This document shows positions 11,201 to 22,100 of a stretch of 64,000 nucleotides of DNA, piece by piece. A program made the translations under genes and the position numbers. Below the pieces are notes generated by a model. It searched no databases. It was not told where the DNA came from and saw only the letters and a list, made by a program, of their open reading frames with translations. The stretch is from Apostichopus japonicus (lineage: Eukaryota > Echinodermata > Holothuroidea > Aspidochirotida > Stichopodidae). Location: positions 6,451,501 through 6,515,500 of the forward strand of contig NC_092575.1 in NCBI RefSeq assembly GCF_037975245.1, written 5' to 3'. The first letter of the stretch is position 1. The number at the start of each line of letters is the position of its first letter.

Positions 11201-14200
11201 AACCGCTACGTGAAGAGTTAGACCGGTTACTCGATCTGGGCATACTTCGCGAGGTGCGGGAACCAACTGACTGGGTCAATGACATTGTTCTAGTGACCAA
11301 GCCCAACGGTTCACTGAGACTGTGCCTTGATCCTCGCGAGCTAAACAAGTTCATCAAGCGCCCACACTACTACGCAAAAACCCTAGACGACATCTTACCA
11401 GAACTACGAAACACAAAGATCTTCTCAACGCTTGACCTACGCAGTGGGTATTGGAACATCCCACTGGACACATCATCGCAAACACTCACCACGTTCAGTA
11501 CCATCTATGGGCGTTTTTGTTTTACACGGCTACCATTCGGGCTAATCTCATCTCAAGACATCTTCCAGCAAGACCTAGATGGTATCCTAGGAGGAATCGC
11601 CAACGTCTTCTGCATCAAAGATGACATACTGATTGCTGCTGAAACCCAAGAGCAGCATGACATAGCGCTTCAGAAGGTATTCCAAGCCTGTAGGCAAAAC
11701 AACATCAGGCTAAACTCCGACAAGTGCTACTTCAACCAGGTCAAAGTGAAATTATTTGGTCACATCCTAAGCGCCGATGGGATAGCACCTGACCCTGCAA
11801 AAGTGTCTGCAATCAGGAACCTCAAAGCGCCATCTACCAAGCAAGAGCTACAATCGCTTCTCGGGCTCGTTCAGTACCTTGCAAAGTTCGCAAAAATGAG
11901 CCAGCTAACGGAGCCCCTCAGAAAGCTCCTTCAGAACGACGCCGCATTTGTCTGGACAGAAAACCACGATGCAGCGCTGGATAAGATCAAGTATACAATC
12001 ACAAAAGCACCTGTTCTTGCCTACTTCGACGCGAGCAAGCCTATCGAAATACAATGCGATGCATCTATGAAAGGATTAGGAGCAGTTCTGGTGCAGGACG
12101 GGAGACCGGTACACTTCGCATCAAAAGCCCTCACCAGAGCTGAAGCTAACTACAGCAACATCGAGCGAGAGACATTAGCTGCAGTATGGGCAACCAACTA
12201 TTTTAAGTACTATGTTTTCGGCCGCAAATTCATCATCTGCTCTGACCATAAACCGCTGGAGGATATCGCGAAAAAAGACATCAGCAAAATGCCAAGCCGT
12301 CTGCAGAGACTGATGCTGCAGCTGCAAGGATACAATTACGCCATCAAGTACGTATCTGCGCAGAACGTCCCCATGGCTGACTGTCTTTCGAGATGTATAG
12401 CAACAGACCGCGAGCCCAAACCGATCCCTCACATAGACGTACATGTTCATGAGATAACTAACATGAAACCGTTCATTATCGACAGAATCCGGGCAGCCAC
12501 TGCATCTGACAGTAACTTGCAATCTCTGAAAGGCCACATCATGAAAGGATGGCCTTCAGAAAAAAACCGCTGCAATGAAATAACTTTCGCGTATTGGCAG
12601 CACCGTCACGAGTTGGCAATACATGATGGGTTGATTTTGAAAGGATCCAGGATCTTGATCCCCGACACAATGAGACCCAAGATCCTAAGCGTTCTACACC
12701 AGCAGCACCAGGGCATCGAGAAGACTCGACTGCGTGCCAGACAATCGGTGTACTGGCCAGGTCTAAACAATGATATTGAGCGCATGGTTCAATCTTGTGT
12801 CCCATGCCAAACACATCAGCGAAGCCAATCCAAGCTGCCAGTGAAACCCATACAAACCTCGCAAGCAATGGAGATCATCGGTATCGATCTGTTCGAATAC
12901 GGGAGCCAGCAGTTTCTCCTAGCAGTCGACTACTTCACCGGATTCGTCTGGGCAGACCCTCTGCCAAACACGCGAAGCGAAGCAGTCCTCGACAGGCTGG
13001 ACTCCATCGTCACCGACTTCGGCCGTCCAGCCAAACTGATCTCGGACAATGGTCCTCAACTCACCAGCGAGGCCATGAAAGAGTTTTGCCAGGAACGTGG
13101 AATCGCCCACGAAACTAGTGCACCTCACCACCAACAGGCCAACGGGCGAGCCGAAAGGAACATCCAAACCATCAAGAACATGTTGAAGAAGGCAGATAGT
13201 GGAAGCAGTAAAGCTTCTCTCAGAGATATCCTTACAAACTTGAGGGACACCCCCATATCCTCTGAAATCCCCTCTCCCTACACCCTCATGTTCAAACGTA
13301 AGGTAAATGCTCACCTGCCTGTTGTTCAGTTTTCCACGAGTGAGAGAGAAGAGAGTATTGTGGAAAGGAAGCAAAAGCACACTGAATCCTATGCCACCCA
13401 TCATCGGGAACCACCCAACCTTAACCTTCAATCAGAGTGTTGGTTCAAAAAATCACCAGAATCCATCTGGCAAGAGGCAAAAGTTGTCAGCACACAGTCT
13501 GACAGGAAGTACACTGTACAGACCCCTGACGGGGCACAGTATCAGCGTGACCGTAGGCACATCAGACCATTGCCCACTTCAGTTTCAAATGGTCTTGATG
13601 ATGGGAAACTCCCAACCCCCTCGGAGAGCCACGAGGAGGACCCCTTTCCAACCCCGGCTACTAGTGTTGCCAACACCCGCCCGGTTAGAAACCGGACGCC
13701 CCCCTCTCGGTACAAAGATTATGTGATGGAATGATGGCTCATGCAAGGTTTCTTGTGCTGTTGTTTCTTGCCATGTATATATATATATTTTATCACTACA
13801 CCTGTATGTTAGCATTAGAGTTAAGCTTTGGGAGAGAACATTTCTGGTATACATGTCATTTGTTTTGTTTTCCTTTTGTTTTCAGTTCTACCTGATATAT
13901 ATATGGACATTTCATCTTTATGGACATTCAAGTATATTTGTATACTTAAGAAGGGGGATGTTACATTTAAGCTTTTGTGGCGTTCCATACATGTATTTGT
14001 TTACATCTCACTCTCGCAAGATCCTTAGTATGACGTATGTCAAGTCAATACACCACAGTTTCTGTTTTACATCATATCCCTTTGTGTTTGTTATTATTAT
14101 CTAAAATCATTAACAAGAACATATCACTGTCAGGGATGGGGAGGGAGAAATATGGTTAAAAGCAGCCTATAAGAAGTTTGATGCAATAATGCTTTTTTGT

Positions 14201-15113
14201 TTAATAAGTTCTACGGCAACCACAACATGATAATTTATGATTTCTGTTGTAGCTTGAGAACGTTCATGAATTTGTGTTTGTTTGATAACCAGCATATTTA
14301 AACTTTAAAAGCGTATAATCCAATAAAGACAACAACTGTCAATAGAATGATCAAATACAGCTAGACTCAAACGGATACTGGGATAACACAAATTGCAAAA
14401 TTATTTTCAGGGGTGTTGAGCCCTTGAGAATACTAATAATGCCACCAGTTCCCATTTGTGCACTCATCATATTTCCCTACATGAAACTGATAGGACATTA
14501 TTCTTTATCCTTCATTTGCCAGGCCACTTTCATATTATACTGGGCCCTCCAAATGACCCAAGCCAAGCACCCATGCGCATTCCCTCAATTCTCATCAGGC
14601 AAGTTGAGGAAAGAGGGTAGGCCTATTAGTGGTAGCTCTCACACAAGGCCCTTGAAACTGAGGCTCTCTTAACAATGCTGGCCTGATATATGACTGCCCG
14701 TATTCGAGCAGAACTGTCTGGCTAGAACTTAGAGGGGATCAAACACGGCGAGGATGAAGGCCTAGCCTAATAATAATTAATTAAGTTAGTACTAGGCCTA
14801 ACTTTCATTCAATGAAGGTTTACATTGCATACAATACCTGACAAGTTAGAAAACTTGCACGGTGGTAAGGAAGAGGGAACATATATGTCTTCAAGTGAAC
14901 GTCATTTCCGTAATAATCAGCGACTTGCTTCACCACTGGATATGCGGCTTTTGAATCAGGGCAGGTTAAATCTAAAAACAGATCTATTTCAACTTTTACG
15001 TTTCCACATTCTGCTTTGTATGGGAACCCTTGAGGTCTTCGAGGAACCGAAGGCTGAGAATAACAAACCTCTAGAAATCCAACACAGAACACAAACAACA
15101 AAACGGACCTCAT
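2277..15113 (-). CDS. Secreted DsbA-like thioredoxin-fold protein, 4 exons, 205 aa
   Basis: Coding exons in transcript order are 15113-14838, 9222-9098, 3815-3706 and 2383-2277. All junctions are AG/GT and phases agree (0, 2, 1), giving 205 codons and TAA. Residues 1-19 form a signal peptide. DLTCPDSKAAYP around residues 48-59 occupies the place of the DsbA active site, and GVYGTP at 172-177 matches the cis-proline loop before the last strand and helix (SFEEWVKLI). The DsbA family normally has CxxC; here it reads CPDS, so the second cysteine is missing and dithiol oxidase chemistry is unlikely. A binding, chaperone or single-cysteine role is inference. Length fits the family (about 200 aa). 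Intron 1 (5.6 kb) contains the Ty3/Gypsy element; without it and one target copy it would be about 0.9 kb. A near-identical paralogue lies at 58347-60011. Confidence 0.85.
2945..3470 (+). repeat. 18-bp minisatellite in the last DsbA-like intron
   Basis: About 28 imperfect tandem copies of an 18-bp unit, GTGGGATGGGGTAGGCAG, with GGTAGACAG and GGTAGCCAG variants. The array lies wholly inside the intron between exons 3706-3815 and 2277-2383. Because 18 is divisible by three, it leaves long open frames on both strands (Pro/Ser/His/Leu-rich on minus, Trp/Asp/Gly-rich on plus). These are artefacts of the period. A shorter, diverged array occupies the matching intron of the right copy. Confidence 0.9.
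4868..5040 (+). repeat. 31-bp minisatellite
   Basis: About five tandem copies of a 31-bp pyrimidine-rich unit that begins CTCTCCCAACTCTCTGCCC. It lies in the intron between exons 2 and 3 of the DsbA-like gene. The paralogous array is at about 60327-60445. Confidence 0.85.
5671..5893 (+). mobile_element. tRNA-headed SINE, left duplication copy
   Basis: The head at 5672-5737 can be read as a tRNA relic. GGAGTG pairs with CACTCC at its end, and TTAGCTCAGTGG matches the A box of Pol III promoters; the B box is degenerate. A body follows with AGAGACTGACTTCGGTC and ending GCTTGCAGGAGGATCTAA. The same element sits at the same place in the right duplication copy (61104-61328), so it inserted before the duplication. 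A third, 5'-truncated copy is at 58530-58617. Confidence 0.7.
7540..8100. other. Left-copy-specific segment with repeated GACGGACGTACG motifs
   Basis: Sequence here has no counterpart in the right duplication copy. It opens with a cluster of TGACGGACGTACG repeats and the inverse motif CGTACGTCTGTCA (7543-7603), with another TGACGGACGTACA at 7749. No gene is visible and I could not find ends or target duplications. It could be an insertion, or ancestral sequence lost or replaced in the right copy. Confidence 0.4.
9411..9578 (+). repeat. 5' LTR
   Basis: 168 bp, beginning TGTTACATTTAAGC and ending AACATATCA, so it has the usual TG...CA ends. It matches the 3' LTR except for one base. It is short for a Gypsy LTR. 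Confidence 0.95.
9579..9599 (+). promoter_or_regulatory. Primer-binding site, tRNA-Trp-like
   Basis: TGGTGACCCTGCGACGTGAT starts directly after the LTR. TGG complements the CCA tail of a tRNA. From memory, the 3' end of animal tRNA-Trp complements TGGTGACCCCGACGTGATT; the site here matches apart from two extra bases after TGGTGACCC. The tRNA-Trp assignment is therefore probable but not exact. Confidence 0.6.
9775..13734 (+). CDS. gag-pol: Gag-Pol polyprotein of Ty3/Gypsy retrotransposon
   Basis: One frame of 1319 codons from ATG 9775 (A at -3 and G at +4, a good context; open frame upstream of it has no ATG). Gag comes first and ends in two zinc knuckles around residues 220-253 (CX2CX3HX4C, then CX2CX4HX4C). 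The aspartic protease motif DTGA is at about 324. Reverse transcriptase follows; its catalytic pair is CIKDD (Asp 616-617), where YxDD is usual. RNase H starts around Asp 762. Integrase has a HHCC zinc site from about 975 and a DD35E triad at Asp1038, Asp1091 and Glu1127. The protein would be expressed as a Gag-Pol fusion with no frameshift, and processed by its own protease. Nothing interrupts it, so autonomous activity is plausible; the changed RT motif is the one doubt. Confidence 0.95.
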   Translation: MAYSIPPPSPMVCAGNLETNWTAFKEAWLDYRIAVGLDQKEQAVQVATLKTIMGMECRKRLKSLTLTDAESKSHDSIIKKLDEHFKPARNVLYDRHKFFLSSQQQEETVDQYYMRLTQLAEYCKFGDIEQEMIRDKLVIGCTDAAAKARLFRLKESDATLKTALESLRISEATNSQLKSMSGKQQSLVADTETVNTKRYNPRQAQYQHNRETSAGPNRECGNCGLVHKSKQCPAFGQTCNNCGKRNHWRKKCRSKPSVNRAANKQAHEIYANAGDVDSDNPDSYGFDLETIETVNQHNTEGVKYAVARVKTQQHKSLRLKAKVDTGAKANILNFDTYRALFGPQHTLKPSPVRLSGYGNKPITNLGSATAISVQHGKKRADSVSFYVTESGNNLFGLDLCKELGIVRFTCDERQQCCASYDIHEACMHGRKEDIIKENEDVFTGIGKIASEYHIELTSNAEPVVKPARRTPDALKQPLREELDRLLDLGILREVREPTDWVNDIVLVTKPNGSLRLCLDPRELNKFIKRPHYYAKTLDDILPELRNTKIFSTLDLRSGYWNIPLDTSSQTLTTFSTIYGRFCFTRLPFGLISSQDIFQQDLDGILGGIANVFCIKDDILIAAETQEQHDIALQKVFQACRQNNIRLNSDKCYFNQVKVKLFGHILSADGIAPDPAKVSAIRNLKAPSTKQELQSLLGLVQYLAKFAKMSQLTEPLRKLLQNDAAFVWTENHDAALDKIKYTITKAPVLAYFDASKPIEIQCDASMKGLGAVLVQDGRPVHFASKALTRAEANYSNIERETLAAVWATNYFKYYVFGRKFIICSDHKPLEDIAKKDISKMPSRLQRLMLQLQGYNYAIKYVSAQNVPMADCLSRCIATDREPKPIPHIDVHVHEITNMKPFIIDRIRAATASDSNLQSLKGHIMKGWPSEKNRCNEITFAYWQHRHELAIHDGLILKGSRILIPDTMRPKILSVLHQQHQGIEKTRLRARQSVYWPGLNNDIERMVQSCVPCQTHQRSQSKLPVKPIQTSQAMEIIGIDLFEYGSQQFLLAVDYFTGFVWADPLPNTRSEAVLDRLDSIVTDFGRPAKLISDNGPQLTSEAMKEFCQERGIAHETSAPHHQQANGRAERNIQTIKNMLKKADSGSSKASLRDILTNLRDTPISSEIPSPYTLMFKRKVNAHLPVVQFSTSEREESIVERKQKHTESYATHHREPPNLNLQSECWFKKSPESIWQEAKVVSTQSDRKYTVQTPDGAQYQRDRRHIRPLPTSVSNGLDDGKLPTPSESHEEDPFPTPATSVANTRPVRNRTPPSRYKDYVME
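13949..13958 (+). promoter_or_regulatory. Polypurine tract
   Basis: AGAAGGGGGA lies directly before the TG of the 3' LTR, the expected place for the plus-strand primer of reverse transcription. Confidence 0.85.
13959..14126 (+). repeat. 3' LTR
   Basis: 168 bp, one mismatch to the 5' LTR. It is followed by the target duplication CTGTC at 14127-14131. Confidence 0.95.
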
Positions 15114-15950
15114 TTCGGAGCAATTTGGGTTGCTATCAGTGGGTCTTTAAATGCTACAACTTCGTGTCCTAGTAACTTGTAATTTTAGCCACCTGTTACA
15201 GACGTCGAAACTGCAAAGGATATAATTTAGCTGGCTAAAAAGAGACTGACGTCGTCACTTCGGACACTTTTGGTCCGGTCGCACTTGCTATTAACTCAAT
15301 GAACCAGTCGTTATGATGTAGGGTTTTTTTTGTATATACTGATTACTGTGCTCACGTAAGTGCAAATTTGATACATTTTGACTTTTATTAAGCACACTCG
15401 ATGCGACCAGAAAAGGATCAGCTAAACTGGCTAAATGGAATCAATCGGCCAAAGCAATTTAGATGTTGATGATCAGGTTTGAATATTTTCTTCAGTCACC
15501 GTGACATTTGAACCAAGTGATGTCAGTGGGGTGTGGGGGGGGGATCACGAAGGGCGGGGTGGGCATAACCATGGCTGGAACATTGTAGATTCTGTATAAT
15601 GTATCCCAGAGTTATAGTACGGATTACATTCTCTGAAGACCACATATCCTCCTCCCGTTCATTTATCCTCTAACATTCTCCTCCCGCACCAAGGCTCATA
15701 TCATAATTCTATTCCAGGTACTTTATGAGTTTCACCCCCTTCCCTTCCCTTCCCTTCCGTTACCTTACCCTACCCACCGCCACCCACCAAACTCTATTCA
15801 ATTCGACCACTTGAATCTCTTCCTGTAGCAGCTAGAAAAATTCTTTAAAATGGGCAAATACTTGATCTCTCGCGGTTGAATCCGCTTATCTTAACTGGGA
15901 CGGAGTGCACGTACAAAACAATAAAGACAAAAACAGTTCAACTACACATA
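15114..15950. other. Intergenic between two minus-strand genes
   Basis: Upstream of the DsbA-like start codon and downstream of the LsmAD gene. It presumably holds the promoter of the former, but I recognise no specific element. There is a G tract at about 15532-15543 and a CCCTTCCCTTCC pyrimidine stretch near 15740. Confidence 0.4.
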
Positions 15951-15959
15951 TATTTTTAA

Positions 15960-15965
15960 TTTATT
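15960..15965 (-). terminator. Polyadenylation signal for the LsmAD gene
   Basis: TTTATT on plus, AATAAA on the gene strand, about 150 bases after the stop codon at 16117-16119. Confidence 0.5.
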
Positions 15966-16116
15966 TTTGGAGACTAATACATTACAAGACAAAACTGACA
16001 ATTCGTTAAAAATGGTCCTTGAAAGAAAAAAGATTTTTTAAAATTTTTTTATATATTTTTTATAATTTTTTTTTTTCATTTTATATATATATTTTTATAG
16101 TTTTCTCTTCTTTTCA

Positions 16117-19100
16117 TCAATAAGGACAGCCTGATTTCTTTGACCGACGGTTTTTCTTTTTACGCTTTTTAGGTTGTTTGGCCCGGTTCGCTTGCTCGGC
16201 CTTTTTCTTTCCTTCGATCTCATCAGCAAGTCTACAGGCCCTCTCCCATCTGAGCTGATAATCTGGTGTAGCTTCCTTCACCAGTAAGGTCCTGAAGCAG
16301 ACAAGACACGAACTTCATATAAGTATCGTCACACAATAAGGGAAGGAAATAATACATACTGTAAGCTAACTATAATTCCATTTCGATTATTCAAAATTCA
16401 AAGACAGTATACTGAGCGAATAGAAAGTTAATGAATTGAAGGTAATCTACATAAGGTCCGTAGAAGTGTATAACATATTGAACCGAGTCCATTTTTGAAA
16501 TCTTTTCTCCATTTTCTGTGAGGAAGCGGAGCAAACGTTTTCCACGATCATGGTTTAATAGAATATTAGACGTCAAACCACTTACGTGTACTCAGACAAG
16601 GTTTCATCGAAGGTTGACTTGAAGCCAAAGTCAGCCTCGTTTGTAGCAAACATATCGTTGACGTCCCAGCCTTCACCCTGCTGATAGACAAATTCCATAA
16701 ACTTTTAGAGAAATATTTTAATTGCAAAGTATGAATGGATCAGTTCGCAAAGATCATTATAACTATCCATGAATTCAACTGTATTCATAACTATTCAAAA
16801 CGTCATAATTTTTATCTGCAATATGAAAGAGGCAAAAAATAGAAGAAAAATGATAAAAAATAATCATAGTATTGAAAATATGAAATGTATTCATAACCAT
16901 CCACTGCTTCACCACTATGACAAGAAGAAAACAAAGTTCCCTTATATTTTCTAGGTAATTAATTTAATAGATTCGGGCCACCTCTAATCATCATAAAAAA
17001 TATGTACAAGTATTGTCGGAGATAAAAACAAAAATGTTTTCGAATAATGGCAGAGGTTTTCTCGTCTGTGTACCTGATCTAAATCGAGGCCATGGTCAGT
17101 AACGTCACTAAGCTCCTCCCACTTGACCAGTTGTTGTGGTCTCATTGGTTCGACGTAAGGGAGTTTGGCAATATCTTCGTCAAAAAGGAAAGCTGTTGGG
17201 CCAATTGCAACAATTAAGTCTCATTATAAAGTTATGAATATTTATTAGAGAAGTGAAGAACGTAACGTATGTTGGTGACGGTTCCATACCTCAAAAAAAA
17301 ATCATTTTCTTGTAAATTTCCTTTCTCAGGAATTTGTTTTGTCATTCCTGTTTAATGTCTTTAAAACATTATGCATCTTCCTACAAGATAGAGTGCACAA
17401 TATCGGAAACATACAAGGCAATTGACATGAATTATAGTGATGTATAACCATACGAAATAAAGTTAGTTTAACTTACCGTGAGAACCTTTCTCAACGTCTC
17501 TTTCATTGGAAGTGCCCAGTACAGTAGTGACGTCAGTCTGTTGTTGGTCACAGCTATAAAGTACGCAAAATAAAGAAATGAAAAGTAATTTATATCATTG
17601 AAGTCGCTATAATAATTAGAGGGCGCTAGCCATGTCTGATCCTTTTCATAAGGAGTCATTTCCCCACTATCTGCTTCTTCGATTAATTAGTAAAACATGC
17701 AACCATTAAATAGCTGGTGTCTTGTCTTACCTTTCTCCGAGAGAAAAGATGTCATCACAAGATTGTTTCTCGCTGTCCACACTAACTGTTTCATCAGCGA
17801 CAATCTGTCAACAAATGAAGGAAAAACATCCAGTTTCTTATTCGAACAGTATCAAAAGCGAACCCATTTTACAGTTATGAATTGAAACATAACTGTAGAA
17901 CCGGTTGAGAGACTTAGTTTGCGTGGCTGCCTCGGAGTCGTGTAATAACTGTGTTAAGGTATTACACTACAGTTGGTAATGACTGACGAATACGCAGTTG
18001 CATATTAATAACCTTCTCATATGTGTTTTTCTTTCCATTTAGTTGTCATAAACATGTATTAAAAGTGTCAATACGTGTTTACCAAATTGAATCTTCGACC
18101 TTTCCAACTTACTGCACCTGATCAGAGTGCATTTAAAAGAAGAAACTTCGGATGTAATTCGAAAGTTGTTTTTACCAAAATTCATCAGCAAACAGGTATT
18201 GAGACATTAAAAGAAAAACTAATATTTCAAATATATCCTCACCTGTGGTTGAACACCATCATTGCCATCAAGGAGCTCTGCATGGATGTTGAGGACTCTA
18301 AATTTGCTGTAATCTACGTAAATAAGGGCATCAGATGGAGACTGGAACATCCGGGCAATGTCACAGGCAACTAAATAAAAAAGTAGAAGTTACATTATGG
18401 ACTGATTAGAACAATAATTTATTAATTTTTCATTGTGTTGGTGTAATGTTCTGCTCAATCAATCAGTCATGTTTTCATTCATCTTAGGTTATTCATATAT
18501 CTACGACAAACTGACGACTTAAGAATTTAAAAATTCTTATTAACTTGATAGGATGTTGCCTCACCTGTGAGGTCAAGGGTCAATCGATGAAAGAAGGGGC
18601 GAGGTCTATAAACCACAACTTCAAGTCCTGTAGGTGAATAAGCCGCCATGTGTCCCCGACGGGTGATTTGTGATGCATGGACGGCAGCAAGCATGGTTTG
18701 AATCACGCGAGCAAGGTCACATGCAGCTATTGGAAAGACAAAACAGAATAGATTGTCAAATGCGCACGTTAATAAGTTGGAATTAAAGAATATATAATAA
18801 CAACAATACTTTACACATTTTTCATTTTGCTGGTGTAATGTTCTATTCAACCAATCAGTCATATTTTCTTTCATCTTAGGTTATTCATCTCTTACAAACT
18901 GACCACTCTAGAGTTGAGAATTATTTTTTTACTTGACAGAATGTTGCCTCACCTGTGAGGTCAAGGGTCAATCGATGAAAGACGTGGTGAGGTCTATAAA
19001 CCACAACTTCCAGTCCTGTAGGTGAATAATCCGTCATGTCTCCCCGACGGGTGGTTTGTGATGCATGGACGGCAGCAAGCATGGTTTGAAACACGCGAGC

Positions 19101-22100
19101 AAGTTCACATGCAGCTATTGGAATGACAAGACAGAATAGATTGCCAAATGCGCATGTTAAGATGTTGGAATTAAAGAATATATACTAATATAAAGTCATC
19201 TTGAGGGGTTTAGTGTCACACCAGAATAGCAAACAGATGAGCCAAATTTTATCTATTAAAATTGATTATATTATAAACGAAGAAAATTCCAAATTTGAGG
19301 TATAACTGATGATTTCTGAAAATATCAGCGAGAATCAACGATGTTTTATTTTCTATCCAACTTTCGCCCAATCTCTCCCGTACCCCGTTACCCGTACCCC
19401 AAACTCCATCCCCTTTCAACCCCCCCTCCCCACGTTGTACTCTCCCATGGGCAACATTCAAACATAATAGGACAACTCACCGGTTACATCAATCCGAAGG
19501 TTCAGTAAACTGGCCGGTGGTCGATAAGGAACAAGTTCCTTTCCGGTCTTCTGTTTATCGCTATATACAACAAAATAAAACATACATGATTAATTAATGC
19601 ATGGTTTAAGTAAAGAAGTTCGATATTGCAGAACAGTATATAAATTGCTATGAAGGATGCAAATGCCAATTGAAAGTACTCACGTGGTCAAGGTCATTCC
19701 AAGGTCAGTGGTTGTTTGAGAAATATCAAAGAGGCAGATGAGGACATTCCTTACGGTAGTCTGGTCCTGTCCAAGAGAAAACCAAAAGAGTTGAAGATGT
19801 AACAGACAATCCATTTTAGCACTTCACTTGTAACTGCATCATCCAAATAAAATATGTACAAGTATTATCTGAGAAAACTACGAACAAAAATGTATTTCGA
19901 TAATGGTAGGGTTTTTTCTCGTCTGTGTACCTGATCTAAATCGAGGCCATGGTCAGTGACGTCACTAAGCTCCTCCCACTTGACCAGTTGTTGTGGTCTC
20001 ATTGGTTCGACGCAAGGGAGTTTGGCAATATCTTCGTCAAAAAGGAAAGCTGTTGGGCCAACAATTTAGTCTCATTATAATGTGATGAATATTTATTAGA
20101 GAAGTGAAGAACGTAAAGAATGTTGGTGACAGTTCCATACCTCAAAAAAAAAAATCATTTTCTTGTAAATTTCCTTTCTCAGGAATTCTTTTTGTCATTC
20201 CTGTTTCATGTCTTTAAAACATTATGCATCTTCCTACAAGATAGAGTGCAACTATATCGGAAACATACAAATCAATTGACATGAATTATAGTGATGTATA
20301 ACCATACGAAAATAAAGTTATTTAAACTTACCGTGAGAACCTTCTTTCTCAACGTCTCTTTCATTGGAAGTGCCCAGTCCAATAGTGACGTCAGTCTGCT
20401 GTTGGTCGCAGCTATAAAGTACACAAAAATAAAGCAAAGAAAAGTAATTTATATCATTGAAGTCGCTATAATAATTAGAGGGCGCTAGCCATGTCTGATC
20501 CTTTTCTTAAGGACTCAATCCCCCACTATCTGCTTCTTCGATTAAATAGTAAAACATACAACCATTAAATAGCTGGTGTCTTGTCTTACCTTTCTCCGAG
20601 AGAAAAGATGTCATCACAAGATTGTTTCTCGCTGTCCACAATTACTGTTTCATCAGCGACAATCTGTCAACAAATGAAGGAAAAACATCCAGTTTCTTAT
20701 TCGAAAAGTATAAAAAGCGAACTCATTTTACAGTTTTAAATTTATGAAACATAACTGTACCGGTTGAGAGACTTGGTTTGCGTGGCTGTCTCAGAGTCGT
20801 GTTATAACTGTGTTAATACCACAATGCAGTTTGTAATGACTGACGAATCAGATCAAATCAAATCTCTCTGTTTTGTTTACGACCGTTAGGCCTAGGACTA
20901 CTTTCATTTTCGTGGCTAGCCTGTCTTATAGGTCTCTTCTCTTGAATAGTATCTTTCTTTCGGTCTTAACGATGTAGCTTGCAAAATTGTGTCATTTCCT
21001 TCCATTGCAATGGAAGTACAATTGTTTTCAGACGTTTCCTTTGTGGAATTTGAAAAGTGGACGATACGAGTATAGGACTGCGTTAAAATCTTGATCGGGC
21101 CACATGTGTAGACTATTTTATTTACATTTGTGTAATGAACATGCTGACATGGGCGGTCGTAGTGATTTTACGGTATATCTTTCGCACCATAAGGGCAACA
21201 TAAAATAAATTACTTTCTTTCGATTGCGACAGCTTTTTTCTATTAAACCCACCTGGTCAGAGAGCATTTAAAAGAAGAAGAAACATCGAACCTAAACTTC
21301 GGAAGTTTGTTTTTCCGAAATTCATCAGCAAACAGGTATTGAGACATTAAAAAAGAACTAATATTTCAAATATATCCTCACCTGTGTTTGAGCACCATCA
21401 TTGCCATCAAGGAGCTCTGCATGGATGTTAAAGACTCTAAATTTGCTGTTATCTACGTAAATGAGGGCAGCAGATGGAGACTGGAACATCCGGGCAATGT
21501 CACAGGCAACTAAATAAAAATAGAAGTTACATTATGGACTGATTACAACAATTATTTACTCATCTTTCATTGTGTTGGTGTAATGTTCTGCTCAACAAAA
21601 TCAGTCATTTTTTCTTTCATCTTAGATCATTCATATATCTTTTACAAACTGACGACTTTAGAATTTAGGAATTCCTATTAACTTGATAGGATGTTGCCTC
21701 ACCTGTGAGGTCAAGGGTCAATCGATGAAAGAAGGGGCGAGGTCTATAAACCACAACTTCCAGTCCTGTAGGTGAATAATCCGTCACGTGTCCCCGACGG
21801 GTGATTTGTGATGCATGAACGGCAGCAAGCATGGTTTGAAACACGCGAGCAAGGTCACATGCAGCTATTGGAATGACAAAACAAAATAGATTGCCAAATG
21901 CGCATGTTAAGATGTTGGAATTAAATAATATATTATAATATAATGTCTTTTGAGGGTTTTTATCTTACCAGAACAGCAAACTGGCGAGGCAGATTTTACC
22001 TATTAAAATTGATTATATTATACATAGAAGCATATTTCAAATTTGGAAATAACTGGTGATTTCAATATCAGCGAGAATCAACGATGTTTGAATTTCTATC

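Larger units (their letters stand above)
9411..14126 (+). mobile_element. Complete Ty3/Gypsy LTR retrotransposon, 4716 bp
   Basis: Two 168-bp LTRs flank a single gag-pol frame. The element is flanked by the 5-bp duplication CTGTC (9406-9410 and 14127-14131). A primer-binding site follows the 5' LTR directly, and a purine tract GAAGGGGGA precedes the 3' LTR. The LTRs differ at one position (C versus T at a CpG, about 9483 versus 14031), and the reading frame is unbroken, so insertion is recent. Order RT-RNase H-integrase and the short LTRs fit Ty3/Gypsy; a single fused frame and short LTRs resemble the Mag/SURL lineage known from echinoderms (inference). No envelope frame is present. It sits antisense in intron 1 of the DsbA-like gene. 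Confidence 0.96.

Noticed and set aside
9411-14126. Endogenous retrovirus
   Set aside because: No envelope frame follows pol; the space between stop and 3' LTR is only about 220 bases. It is an LTR retrotransposon.
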